NCBI GenBank assembly: GCA_020633465.1
Contig: JACKDN010000003.1
Location: 1-64,000 of the forward strand
Length of the DNA stretch: 64,000 nucleotides
Reading direction: 5' to 3'
From: Myxococcales bacterium
GTDB taxonomy: Bacteria; Myxococcota_A; Bradymonadia; UBA7976; UBA1532
In this document: positions 7,194 through 16,375 of the stretch, piece by piece
Layout: every line of letters begins with the position of its first letter
Numbering within the stretch: the first letter of the stretch is position 1
Position numbers and translations under genes: made by a program
Notes under the pieces: model-generated
The model's database searches: none
What the model was told of the DNA's origin: nothing
The model's input: the letters and a program-made list of their open reading frames with translations, nothing else

Positions 7194-9227
7194 ATGGACC
7201 CCGCCGTGGTCGATCTGAACAGCCTCAATCCGCAGCAGCGCGAGGCGGTGACCACCACCGAGGGGCCGCTGTTGGTGCTGGCGGGCGCGGGCTCGGGCAA
7301 GACCCGCGTGATCACCTTCCGCATCGCCCACCTGCTCGATCGCGGGGTCGGCGCCGAGCGCATCCTGGCGCTGTCCTTCACCAACAAGGCGGCCGGTGAG
7401 ATGCAGGAGCGCGTGGGCGACATGGTGGGCAAGCGCGCGCGCGGCGCCGTGCTGTCCACCTTCCACGCGCTGGGCGTGCGCTTCCTGCGCGAGGAGGCCG
7501 AGGCGGTGGGCCTGTCGAAGGGCTTCACCATCCTCGACGAGGGCGATCAGAAGGACGCCGTGCGCGTGGCCCTCGAGCAGCTGGGCTTCAGCCTCGATCG
7601 CTACGATCCCAAGCTGGTGCACGCGCGCATCAGCCACTACAAGGGCATCCTGGCCGAGCCCAACCCGCGCTTCGGCGGGCTCGACGCCGTCGTGCACCAC
7701 GTGCTGCCCCTGTACCAGCAGCGCCTGCGCGCCCTGAACGCCGTCGACTTCGACGATCTCATCGGCGTGCCGGTGACCGCGATGGAGACGAACCCCGACG
7801 TCGGCGCCCGCTGGGCCCAGCGCTTCCGCTACGTCATGGTGGACGAGTACCAGGACACCAACGGCGCTCAGCTGCGCATGGTGAAGGGGCTGGTGCGCGG
7901 GCACGGCAACGTGTGCGTCGTGGGCGACGACGACCAGTCGATCTACGCGTGGCGCGGGGCGGTCGCGGGCAACATCCTGCGCTTCGACCAGCACTTCCCC
8001 GGGGCGCGGATGATCGCGCTGACCCAGAACTACCGGTCGACCAACCACGTGCTGCGGGCCGCGAACCACGTCATCCGGAACAACGTCGAGCGCCACGAGA
8101 AGACGCTGTGGAGCGAGCTGGGCGACGGCGCGAAGCTGCGCTACGCGCTGGCCGACGACGACGAGGAGGAGGCCCGCTGGGTCGCCACGGATCTGCTGGG
8201 GCAGAAGCGGGAGAAGGGGCTGACCTGGCGCGACTTCGCGGTGCTGTACCGCACCAACGCGCAGTCGCGCGTCGTCGAGGAAGGCATCCGCCAGGCGGGC
8301 ATCCCCTACCGCGTGGTCGGCGGCACGCGCTTCTACGATCGCAAGGAGGTGCGCGACCTCGTCGGCTACCTGCGGGTGATCGCCAACCCCTTCGACGAGG
8401 CCGCCTACCGGCGCATCGTCAACTACCCGCCGCGCGGCGTGGGCGACGTCAGCATCCAGCGCATCGGCGATCAGGCGCGCGAGACCGGCGAGCCCTTCTG
8501 GCGGCTGATCGAGCGGCCGGAGCGCGTGCCCGATCTGACGCCCAAGGTGCAGCGCGTGCTGAAGGGGCTCGACGAGCTCCTGCGCACCTACCGCAAGCGC
8601 TTCGCCAGCGAGCCGATGGAGGGGGTCTGCCGCGATCTGATCCGCGCGCTGAACTTCGCGGACGCCCTGGTGCGCGTGCACAAGCAGCCGCGGCAGGTGC
8701 GCAAGCGGCTGGACAACGTCGAGGAGGTGGCGAGCGCGCTGCGCTCGTTCCGCGAGCGGAACCCCGAGGCGACGCTGGACGACTACCTGGCGCGGCTGAG
8801 CCTCGACACGCGGCGCGAGGAGGACGGCGACGCGGACGCCGACGAGGTCAGCCTGATGACGCTGCACGGCTCGAAGGGGCTCGAGTTCCCCTTCGTGTAC
8901 CTCGTGGGCTGCGAGGAGGGGCTGATGCCCCACCAACGCGTGCTCGACGGCGACGGCGAGGTGGCCGAGGAGCGGCGGCTGGTGTACGTGGGCATCACGC
9001 GGGCGCAGCGGCACCTGACGCTGACCGGGGCGCGGCGGCGCCTGAAGTTCGGCAAGGTGCAGTACCGTCGGCCTTCGCGCTTCCTCGACGAGATCCCCGA
9101 GGCGCTGTTCGAGGGGGGGCGCAGCGGCACGCCGCCGGCGCCCTCGGAGGCGGAGCGCGAAGAGCGGAACCAGAGCGCCTTCGCCGAGATGTTCGCCACC
9201 CTGGGCGGGGGCGGCGGTGACCGGTGA
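7194..9227 (+). CDS. UvrD/Rep/PcrA-family ATP-dependent 3'-5' DNA helicase
   Basis: 677 residues. All superfamily-1A motifs are present: Walker A AGAGSGKT (30-37), motif Ia LSFTNKAA, Walker B VDEYQDTN (about 214-221), VGDDDQSIYAWRGA, LTQNYRST (about 275), TLHGSKGLEF (about 557) and VYVGITRAQ (about 600). The enzyme unwinds DNA in repair and replication restart. The length and the VVGDDDQSIYAWRGA style fit Rep/PcrA better than RecB or AddA. The C-terminus is short, with a Gly-rich end. It stands alone, diverging from the tetR-etfBA operon. Confidence 0.93.
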   Translation: MDPAVVDLNSLNPQQREAVTTTEGPLLVLAGAGSGKTRVITFRIAHLLDRGVGAERILALSFTNKAAGEMQERVGDMVGKRARGAVLSTFHALGVRFLREEAEAVGLSKGFTILDEGDQKDAVRVALEQLGFSLDRYDPKLVHARISHYKGILAEPNPRFGGLDAVVHHVLPLYQQRLRALNAVDFDDLIGVPVTAMETNPDVGARWAQRFRYVMVDEYQDTNGAQLRMVKGLVRGHGNVCVVGDDDQSIYAWRGAVAGNILRFDQHFPGARMIALTQNYRSTNHVLRAANHVIRNNVERHEKTLWSELGDGAKLRYALADDDEEEARWVATDLLGQKREKGLTWRDFAVLYRTNAQSRVVEEGIRQAGIPYRVVGGTRFYDRKEVRDLVGYLRVIANPFDEAAYRRIVNYPPRGVGDVSIQRIGDQARETGEPFWRLIERPERVPDLTPKVQRVLKGLDELLRTYRKRFASEPMEGVCRDLIRALNFADALVRVHKQPRQVRKRLDNVEEVASALRSFRERNPEATLDDYLARLSLDTRREEDGDADADEVSLMTLHGSKGLEFPFVYLVGCEEGLMPHQRVLDGDGEVAEERRLVYVGITRAQRHLTLTGARRRLKFGKVQYRRPSRFLDEIPEALFEGGRSGTPPAPSEAEREERNQSAFAEMFATLGGGGGDR

Positions 9228-9291
9228 GTTCTTTACGTCACGGCGGCGGGCGGCCACAGTGTCTCCGATTCTGCGACAGGTAGCGTAGGCG

Positions 9292-11478
9292 ATGGCGAAG
9301 CAGAACCTCCTGCTGGTGGACGACGACGCGAAGGGCCTCCGCGTCATGGAGGTGTCGCTGCGCAACGCCGGCTACTCGGTGACGACGGCGGCCAACGGGG
9401 CGGAGGCGCTGTCGAAGGTCGAGACGGCGCGGCCGGCGCTGGTGCTGGCGGACACCGCGATGCCGGTGCTGGACGGCTACGAGCTGTGCCGGCGCATGAA
9501 GGCCGATCCCGAGCTGGCCGAGATCCCCTTCCTGTTCCTGACCGACGAGACCTCGGTCGAGGCCAAGGTGCGCGGGCTCGAGCTGGGCGCGGACGACTAT
9601 CTGACCAAGCCGATCTACATCAAGGAGATCGTCACCCGCGTCCGCATGGTGCTGCAGAAGCGCGAGCGCGAGAGCCTCGAGCGCAAGGACAAGCGGCGCT
9701 TCTTCGGCTCGCTCGAGGACATGGGCGTCGTCGATCTGCTGCAGACCATCGAGATCGGCCGCAAGACCGGCGTGCTGAGCATCACGCGCGCCGGCGGCGC
9801 GACCGCGCGTATGTGGTTCGAGGACGGGCGGGTCATCGACGCCGAGGTGGGCGGGCTGCGCGGCGAGGAGGCCATCTACCGCCTGCTGACCTGGGAGCGG
9901 GGCGACTTCGAGATCGACTTCCGCCCGCCCGATCGCACGCCGACCATCAAGACCAGCACGCAGGGCCTGCTGATGGAGGGCATGCGGCGGGTCGACGAGT
10001 GGGGGCGGATGTGCGAGCAGCTGCCGCCCCTGAGCACGGTGTTCCAGGTCGACTACTCCGAGCTCGCCGAGCGGCTGGCCGAGCTGCCCGACGAGGTGAA
10101 CGCGCTGCTGCGCCTGTTCGACGGGCACCGCAGCGCGCAGCGCGCCATCGACGACGCCGAGCTGCCCGATCTGGACGCGCTGTCGGCCATCAGCCGGCTG
10201 TACTTCGAGGGCATCATCTACGCCGTCGAGGCCGCGCCGGAGCCGGCCGCGCCGACGCCCGCCCCGCCGGAGCCCGCGCCGCCGAAGAAGCTGGACACCT
10301 GGCTGGGCGGGGCCGCCGAGGCGCGCAAGAGCGGCGGCGGCGCCCCGATCGCGCCCGCCACGCCGCCCCCCCGGTCGACGCGCGGCGGCGGGCCCGAGCG
10401 GGATCTGGTCGACGATCTGCTGCGCTCGGCCGCCGACGTGCCCGCCCTGCGCCCCGAGGATCAGACCGGCGCCTTCGCCGATCCCGGCGTCGCGATGGAT
10501 CTGCCGGGCGCGCTGGGCAACCCGCTGGAGGCCGAGGCCGGCGCCCTGCCCGCCCCCGCCCCCGGCGCGGGGCTGCCCGCGCTGGACGACGATCTGCGCA
10601 TCGACGAGCTGGGCCTCGGCGAGCCCGACAGCGGCGCCACCGGGGCCCTGCCCGCGCTGCAGTCGGACACGGTGCACGACCACCACGAAGAGGAGGCCTT
10701 CTTCGACCGCCCGCACGAGGGCGCCGAGGAGGATCCGCTGCTGCAGCTCGATCACGAGGCCCCGCCGGTGTCGAAGGCGGCCTACGTGGCGCTGGCCCTG
10801 GTGGTGCTGGGCGTCGTGGGCGCGGTGGTCTTCTTCGCGGTGCGCGACACGGTCGAGCCGCGGGAGCCGACGCCGGGGGCGCTGGACGGCACCTGGTACA
10901 CGGGCGCGATCAAGAGCCGCCCGCCGGTGACCGACGACGAGCCGATCGACGCCGGCTGGGCCACCGGCTACGTGCCCGATGGGGGGGCCGCGATGGCGCC
11001 CGAGGCCGAGGCGGACGCGGGCGCCGAGGCGGACGCGGGCGCGACCACCGCCGCCGCGCCGCCCGCCGATCGCGCGCCGGAGGCGACGCCCCCTGCTCAG
11101 CCGGTGCGCGACGAGGTGAAGGGCGACTTCGTGGCGCTGATGCGCGAGGGCGAGAAGCTGCACAAGGGCCGCAAGTACGCCGAGGCCGCGCGGCGCTTCG
11201 AGAAGGCGCTGGCCCTGGCGCCCACCGACGAGCGCGCGCTGCTCGCCTTCGCCAGCGCCCAGCTCGAGCTGGCCAACGGCGACAAGGCGCTGACCGCGGC
11301 CGAGAAGGTGGCGCGCATCAACCCGAACAACGCGCTGGCCCACCTGATCATCGGATCGGTGCGGCAGGACAAGGGCCAGAAGGAGGCCGCCATCGAGGCC
11401 TACGAGGCCTACCTGAAGCTGGCGCCCAAGGGGCCCTACGCCACCGACGTCGAGCGCGTGCTGCGCGGCATGAAGTGA
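9292..11478 (+). CDS. Response regulator with PATAN (DUF4388) domain, one membrane span and C-terminal TPRs
   Basis: 728 residues. An N-terminal receiver (about 5-120) has VDDD, the phospho-acceptor Asp54 in LADTAMPVLDGYE, and LTKP. A PATAN/DUF4388-like module follows (about 140-240: FFGSLEDMGVVDLLQTIEIG, then KTGVLSITR and WFEDGRVIDAEVG). Next come a long Pro/Ala/Asp-rich linker, a single hydrophobic span (about 497-520), another acidic linker, and at least two TPR units (about 605-728). I infer a membrane-tethered regulator with the receiver in the cytoplasm and the TPRs probably across the membrane; partner and output are unknown. The stop is seven bases before tsaD, so they may be cotranscribed. 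The ribosome site is weak. Confidence 0.85.
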   Translation: MAKQNLLLVDDDAKGLRVMEVSLRNAGYSVTTAANGAEALSKVETARPALVLADTAMPVLDGYELCRRMKADPELAEIPFLFLTDETSVEAKVRGLELGADDYLTKPIYIKEIVTRVRMVLQKRERESLERKDKRRFFGSLEDMGVVDLLQTIEIGRKTGVLSITRAGGATARMWFEDGRVIDAEVGGLRGEEAIYRLLTWERGDFEIDFRPPDRTPTIKTSTQGLLMEGMRRVDEWGRMCEQLPPLSTVFQVDYSELAERLAELPDEVNALLRLFDGHRSAQRAIDDAELPDLDALSAISRLYFEGIIYAVEAAPEPAAPTPAPPEPAPPKKLDTWLGGAAEARKSGGGAPIAPATPPPRSTRGGGPERDLVDDLLRSAADVPALRPEDQTGAFADPGVAMDLPGALGNPLEAEAGALPAPAPGAGLPALDDDLRIDELGLGEPDSGATGALPALQSDTVHDHHEEEAFFDRPHEGAEEDPLLQLDHEAPPVSKAAYVALALVVLGVVGAVVFFAVRDTVEPREPTPGALDGTWYTGAIKSRPPVTDDEPIDAGWATGYVPDGGAAMAPEAEADAGAEADAGATTAAAPPADRAPEATPPAQPVRDEVKGDFVALMREGEKLHKGRKYAEAARRFEKALALAPTDERALLAFASAQLELANGDKALTAAEKVARINPNNALAHLIIGSVRQDKGQKEAAIEAYEAYLKLAPKGPYATDVERVLRGMK

Positions 11479-11485
11479 CCCGCTG

Positions 11486-12526
11486 ATGCGCGTCCTGGCG
11501 ATCGAGACCAGCTGCGACGAGACGGCGGCGGCGGTGGTGGACGACGGCCACCGGGTGCTGAGCGATCCGGTCGCGACGCAGATCGACGTCCACCGCAAGT
11601 ACGGCGGCGTGGTGCCCGAGCTGGCCAGCCGCAACCACGTCGTCGACATCGTGCCGGTGGTGCGCGAGGCGCTGGCGATGGCCGAGTCGACCTGGGCCGA
11701 CGTGGACGCGATCGCGGTGACGCGGGGCCCCGGTCTGGTGGGCGCGCTGCTGGTGGGGCTGCAGGTGGCGAAGTCCCTGGCCTACGCGCACGACAAGCCG
11801 CTGGTGCCGGTGCATCACCTGGCCGGGCACCTGCACGCGGTCTTCCTGCACCGCCCGGGCGAGCCGCGACCCGCGGGGCCGGCGTATCCCCACGTCGCGC
11901 TGGCGGTCAGCGGCGGGCACACCGCGCTGTACCGGGTGGAGGACGCCGCGCGGGTGTCGCAGATCGCCAACACGCGCGACGACGCCGCCGGCGAGGCCTT
12001 CGACAAGGTCGCGCGCATGCTGGGCCTGGGCTACCCCGGCGGCCCGGTGGTCGAGCGCATGGCGCGCGGGGGCGATCCGACGGCGCACGGCTTCACCCTG
12101 CCGCGCTTCAAGGACGGCGGGCTGGACTTCAGCTTCTCGGGGCTGAAGACGGCCGTGCTGACCGCCATCCAGCGCCACGGCGCGCTGCCCCAAGGCCAGG
12201 ATCTGACCGACCTGCTGGCCAGCTTCCAGGCCGCGGCCGTGGCGCAGCTGGTGGACCGGACGGTGGCCGCGGTGACCGAGCACGGGGTGCGCGACGTGGT
12301 GCTGGCCGGCGGCGTGGCGTGCAACACGGCGCTGCGCGAGGCCCTGGGCGAGGCCCTCGGGGCGCGCGGGGCCAGCCTGCACGTGCCGCGGCCGCGCTGG
12401 TGCACGGACAACGCGGCGATGATCGCCGGCGCGGCGGCGGCGCTGGCCGCGAAGCGCGCGGGGCGCGGCCACGATCCGGCCGACCGCCGGGTGAACGCCG
12501 TGGGCGCCTGGCAGCTGAGCCCGTGA
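11486..12526 (+). CDS. tsaD: tRNA N6-adenosine threonylcarbamoyltransferase TsaD
   Basis: 346 residues, standard length. The N-terminus MRVLAIETSCDETAAAVVDD, the metal-binding HHLAGH (about 110-115), the glycoprotease signature with RNHVV, SGGHTALY, and the late D-N-A motif WCTDNAAMIAG are all present. It transfers the threonylcarbamoyl group to A37 of ANN-decoding tRNAs with TsaB and TsaE. It is translationally coupled to rsmA through a four-base overlap. Confidence 0.96.
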   Translation: MRVLAIETSCDETAAAVVDDGHRVLSDPVATQIDVHRKYGGVVPELASRNHVVDIVPVVREALAMAESTWADVDAIAVTRGPGLVGALLVGLQVAKSLAYAHDKPLVPVHHLAGHLHAVFLHRPGEPRPAGPAYPHVALAVSGGHTALYRVEDAARVSQIANTRDDAAGEAFDKVARMLGLGYPGGPVVERMARGGDPTAHGFTLPRFKDGGLDFSFSGLKTAVLTAIQRHGALPQGQDLTDLLASFQAAAVAQLVDRTVAAVTEHGVRDVVLAGGVACNTALREALGEALGARGASLHVPRPRWCTDNAAMIAGAAAALAAKRAGRGHDPADRRVNAVGAWQLSP

Positions 12527-13353
12527 GCGCGCGCGATCCCCGCGAGGTGCTGCGGGCCCACGGCCTGTGGAGCAAGAAGCACTTCGGCCAGAACTTCCTG
12601 ATCGCGCCGGACGCGCCGACGCGCATCGCCGCCGCGGGTGGGGCCGGACCGGACGACGTCGCCTTCGAGATCGGCCCCGGCGTCGGCACGCTGACCCACG
12701 CGCTGGCCGAGCGGGCGGGCCGGGTGGTGGCGCTGGAGTACGACTTCGAGCTGGTGCCCGTCTGCCGGAAGGAGCTCGCCGACGCCGGCAACGTCGAGGT
12801 GTGCTGTGGCAACGTGCTCGACGTCGACTGGGACGCCGAGGCCGAGAGGGCGGGCCGCCCGCTGGTGATCTACGGCAACGTGCCCTACCACCTGAGCACC
12901 GACATCGTGACCGGCCTGCTGGACGCCCCGGGCGCCTGGCGCCGCGCCTGCTTTCTGCTGCAGCGCGAGTTCGCGGTCCGCGCGGCCGCCGCCCCCGGTG
13001 ACAAGCAATGCAGCGCGCTGTCGGCGGCCGTCGCGCTGCAGTGCCACGCGACGATCGCCTTCGAGCTGGGCGCCGCCGACTTCCACCCCGCGCCCAAGGT
13101 CGACTCGGCCGTGCTGGTGCTCGAGCGCCGCGCCACGCCGGCGGCCGAGGTGCCGGACCCCAAGGCCTTCCGCACCATCGTGCGCGCCCTGTTCGCCCAG
13201 CGCCGCAAGATGGCGCGCAAGGCGCTGAAGGCCGTCCACCCGAACCCCGAGGCGCTGCTCGCCGAGGCCGGCCTCGAGCCCACGCGCCGGGGCGAGACCT
13301 TCACCCTCGACGAGCTGGCGGCCCTGAGCCGCGCCTGGGCCGCCCCCGCGTGA
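12523..13353 (+). CDS. rsmA: 16S rRNA (adenine1518-N6/adenine1519-N6)-dimethyltransferase
   Basis: 276 residues from a GTG at 12523 that overlaps the tsaD stop (GTGA). Longer in-frame starts lie inside tsaD and were rejected. The KsgA signature KKHFGQNFL is near the N-terminus, SAM motif I is FEIGPGVGTLTHAL (about 48-61), the catalytic motif is GNVPYHLS (about 121-128) and the C-terminal helical domain carries FRTIVRALFAQRRKMARKAL. It dimethylates two adenines in helix 45 late in small-subunit assembly. Confidence 0.95.
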   Translation: MSARDPREVLRAHGLWSKKHFGQNFLIAPDAPTRIAAAGGAGPDDVAFEIGPGVGTLTHALAERAGRVVALEYDFELVPVCRKELADAGNVEVCCGNVLDVDWDAEAERAGRPLVIYGNVPYHLSTDIVTGLLDAPGAWRRACFLLQREFAVRAAAAPGDKQCSALSAAVALQCHATIAFELGAADFHPAPKVDSAVLVLERRATPAAEVPDPKAFRTIVRALFAQRRKMARKALKAVHPNPEALLAEAGLEPTRRGETFTLDELAALSRAWAAPA

Positions 13354-13425
13354 CCCGCGCCGCGCGCGCGGTTATCCTGGCCCGGTTCACGCAGTCCGCC
13401 TCGCTCGCGAGGCATCGGAGATCCC

Positions 13426-15993
13426 ATGGTCGCGCGGTCGCTCGCCCTCGCCGCCTCGCTGTTGTTCGCCGCCGGCGCGGCGCAGGCGCAGGACATCCGG
13501 CCCCGCATCCTGCTGGTGTTCGACACCTCGGGCAGCATGGGCTGGGACGTCGTCACCGGCGAGCCGACCGGCGGCGACAACTCGGTCGAGTACCCCGGCG
13601 ACGGCCGCGACAGCCGTCTGCACGTCGCCAAGCAGGTCATCCGCGGCATCGTCGAGACCACCAGCGAGGTCGAGTTCGGGCTGATGCGCTACCCCCAGGT
13701 GCAGGGGGACGACATCAACGATGGCACCGACCGCGAGTTCTTCACCGGCTACACTGGCCTGAACGCCAACCCCTTGAACTACCTCGGGTTCTGCAGCGGC
13801 ACGCTGCGCCCGATGGAGGACCAGCCCTTCGCGCTGGTGGTGCCCTTCGAGGCGGACAACGAGCCGACGATCCTGCGCTGGATGGACGGCCGGGAGAGCT
13901 TCCCGGCCGATCCCGAGCTGCGCGCCGAGGGGCCGACGCCCATCGCCGAGTCGCTGCGGCTGGTCGAGGAGTCGCTGCGCGCGACCGCAGCGCAGGATCC
14001 CGCCGCCGCCTGCCGCCGCTACAACGTCGTGCTGCTGACCGACGGCGCCGAGAGCTGCGTGCCCGGGGCGCAGCGGCAGCAGGCGCTGGTGGATCGCACG
14101 CTGGCGCTGCGCGAGCTGACGGTGAACGGGCAGCGCGTGCAGGTGAAGGTGTTCGTGGTGGCCTTCGCGGTGGACCCGGGCGAGCGCAGCCTGCTCGACG
14201 GCGTCGCGCGCATCGGCGGCACGGCGGTGGACGCGAACGGCGAGCCCGACGCGATCAACGGGCGCGCCTACGAGGCGGCCGACCAGGCGGCGCTGCAGCG
14301 CGCGTTCAGCCGCATCCTGGCCGAGGCCATCCCCAGCGAGCGCTGCGACGGGCGCGACGACGACTGCGACGGGCGCGCCGACGAGGGCGCGACCAACGCC
14401 TGCGGGGCCTGTGGGCCGACGCCGGTCGAGGTGTGCAACGGGCGCGACGACGACTGCGACGGCCGCACCGACGAGGGCGTGCGCAACCGCTGCGGCGGCT
14501 GCGGCGCGGTGCCCGCCGAGACCTGCAACGGCGTGGACGACGACTGCGACGGGCGCGCCGACGAGGAGGTCGTCAACGCCTGCGGGGGCTGCGCGGCGGT
14601 GCAGGAGGAGGTGTGCAACGGCCTCGACGACGACTGCGACGGCCGCGTCGACAACACCCCGGGCGACGACGCGCCGCTCGGCCGGCCGTGCAGCCAGGAT
14701 CTGGGCGCGTGTCGGGCCGGCGTCGAAGCCTGCGTCGGCGGGCGCTGGCAGCCCTGCGACGGGGTGCTGCCGACGGACGAGGCGTGCAACGGCGCGGACG
14801 ACGACTGCGACGGCGTGACCGACGAGATCACCCGGCCCTGCGGCGCGGCGGTGGAGAACGGTGAGGTGGGGCAGTGCCGGGTGGGCCGCGAGACCTGCGA
14901 CGACGGCGCCTGGAGCGGCGGCTGCGACGCGGTCGATCCCACCGCCGAGGTGTGCGACGGCCTGGACAACGACTGCGACGGGCAGGCCGACGAGCAGCTG
15001 TTCAACGCCTGCGGCACCTGCGGCCCGGCGCCCACCGAGGCCTGCAACGGCCTGGACGACAACTGCGACGGGCGGGTGGACGAGGGCGCCGAGTGCCCCG
15101 CGGGCTACCTCTGTTACGCGGGCGACTGCGTCTTCCCCTGCGACGACTCGGGCGAGTGCCCCGGCGGCTTCACCTGCGTAGACGCCTGGCCGGGCGGCTC
15201 GCTGTGCCACCCGGACCCCTGCGCGGGGGCGCGCTGTCCGGCGGGCACCGTGTGCGACGCGGCGACGGTGGGCTGCCTCGATCCGTGCCGCGACGTCGAG
15301 TGCCCCGCCGGCCAGGCCTGCGAGCTGGGCGACTGCGTCGCGCCCACCTGCCGGCACACCGGCTGCCCCGACGGCCAGCTGTGCCGCGCCGACGCCTGCG
15401 TCGCCGATCCCTGCGCCGGCGTGGACTGCGGGACCGAGGGCTTCTGCCGCGACGGCGCGTGCGTGCCGGCGTGCCGACGTTTGGTGTGCGGCGCCGGGCG
15501 CCGGTGCCTCGACGGCGCCTGCGTGGACGATCCCTGCGACGGGAAGTGCCTCGGCGGCCAGCGCTGCGCGGCGGACGAGGGCGTCTGCTACCAGGATCCG
15601 TGCCTGGGCGTCGCGTGCGCCGCGGGCACGGCCTGCGTCGAGGGCGAGTGCCGCGCCGACGCGCCCTGCGTGGGCGTCCGCTGCCCCGGCGGCACCGTGT
15701 GCGTGGACGGAAGCTGCACCGACCTGACCCCGGGCGATCCGCCGCCGCTGCGGCCCGGCCTGCCGGCGCTCGACGGCGGCCCCGGCGCGGGCGACGGCGG
15801 TCCCGTGATGCGCGACGCCGGCGCGGGCGGCCCGGACACCGCGGCCCCGCCCGTGACCCCCGACGCCGCCTTCGCTGGCACCCAGCCGGGCGGCGGCTGC
15901 GACTGCGACGGCAGCGGCGGCGCGCCGGTGGGTTGGGGGTGGGCGCTGGTGTTGATCGGGATCGGGAGGGTGCGCTTGCGCCGTCGCGGCTGA
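13426..15993 (+). CDS. Secreted VWA protein with MopE-type Cys/Asp repeats and MYXO-CTERM-like tail
   Basis: 855 residues. A Sec signal ends near AAQAQ (about 22). A von Willebrand A domain follows with a MIDAS motif DTSGSMG (33-39). Residues about 305-555 contain seven copies of a C-(D/N)-G-x-D-(D/N)-(D/N)-C-D-G-x-x-D unit, the pattern called MopE-like/putative metal-binding. Residues about 555-775 form Cys-rich EGF-like knots of the CPxGxxC type. After a Gly/Asp/Pro linker the end is GGGCDCDG, a hydrophobic stretch and RLRRRG, resembling the MYXO-CTERM sorting tail. I infer a Ca2+-dependent, disulphide-rich cell-surface protein. ATG 13426 has GGAGAT four bases upstream. It converges with the lipoprotein genes at 16376-20296. 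Confidence 0.88.
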   Translation: MVARSLALAASLLFAAGAAQAQDIRPRILLVFDTSGSMGWDVVTGEPTGGDNSVEYPGDGRDSRLHVAKQVIRGIVETTSEVEFGLMRYPQVQGDDINDGTDREFFTGYTGLNANPLNYLGFCSGTLRPMEDQPFALVVPFEADNEPTILRWMDGRESFPADPELRAEGPTPIAESLRLVEESLRATAAQDPAAACRRYNVVLLTDGAESCVPGAQRQQALVDRTLALRELTVNGQRVQVKVFVVAFAVDPGERSLLDGVARIGGTAVDANGEPDAINGRAYEAADQAALQRAFSRILAEAIPSERCDGRDDDCDGRADEGATNACGACGPTPVEVCNGRDDDCDGRTDEGVRNRCGGCGAVPAETCNGVDDDCDGRADEEVVNACGGCAAVQEEVCNGLDDDCDGRVDNTPGDDAPLGRPCSQDLGACRAGVEACVGGRWQPCDGVLPTDEACNGADDDCDGVTDEITRPCGAAVENGEVGQCRVGRETCDDGAWSGGCDAVDPTAEVCDGLDNDCDGQADEQLFNACGTCGPAPTEACNGLDDNCDGRVDEGAECPAGYLCYAGDCVFPCDDSGECPGGFTCVDAWPGGSLCHPDPCAGARCPAGTVCDAATVGCLDPCRDVECPAGQACELGDCVAPTCRHTGCPDGQLCRADACVADPCAGVDCGTEGFCRDGACVPACRRLVCGAGRRCLDGACVDDPCDGKCLGGQRCAADEGVCYQDPCLGVACAAGTACVEGECRADAPCVGVRCPGGTVCVDGSCTDLTPGDPPPLRPGLPALDGGPGAGDGGPVMRDAGAGGPDTAAPPVTPDAAFAGTQPGGGCDCDGSGGAPVGWGWALVLIGIGRVRLRRRG

Positions 15994-16375
15994 CAGAACG
16001 GGCGCTCGACGGCCCGCTGGGCGTCGCGACGGAGCAGTCCGGTGCCGGGCCGGAGCAGGTGCAGCCTCGACCGGACAGACTGTTTCTCCGCCGCGCGCAA
16101 GCGCGCGGCACTGGGGGGGCTGCGCGCCCACCCCAGACCCCCCGCTTGGCCGGCGCCCTTCGGGCGCGCCTTCGCGATCCTCGCGTCCTCGCCTCGCCTT
16201 CGGCATCGGCTGCGGGCGGCTCGGTCGCTCAGGCACGTACGGCGGATGCCGCACGCCGGCCGGTTTCACCACGTCCACGCGCTGGCGCCCGGTCACGGAC
16301 GTAGGTGGGGCGCAGCGCCGTCGCAGTCGGTGACCAGGCAGGTGGGTTGGCGCCCCCCTGCTCCGCAGCGCACCT
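15994..16375. other. 382-base intergenic region, strongly structured, no gene seen
   Basis: This lies between two convergent genes. It contains an 8-bp hairpin GCCGCGCG-CAAG-CGCGCGGC (16090-16109), G7 and C6 runs that could pair (about 16113-16146), and a 6-bp stem GCGCCC-TTC-GGGCGC (16153-16167). There is no T-tract. The C/G-run-plus-hairpin arrangement looks like a dispersed intergenic repeat or a bidirectional factor-independent stop. Open frames across it have low-complexity Arg/Ala/Pro translations and no ribosome sites, so I call no gene. Confidence 0.5.
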
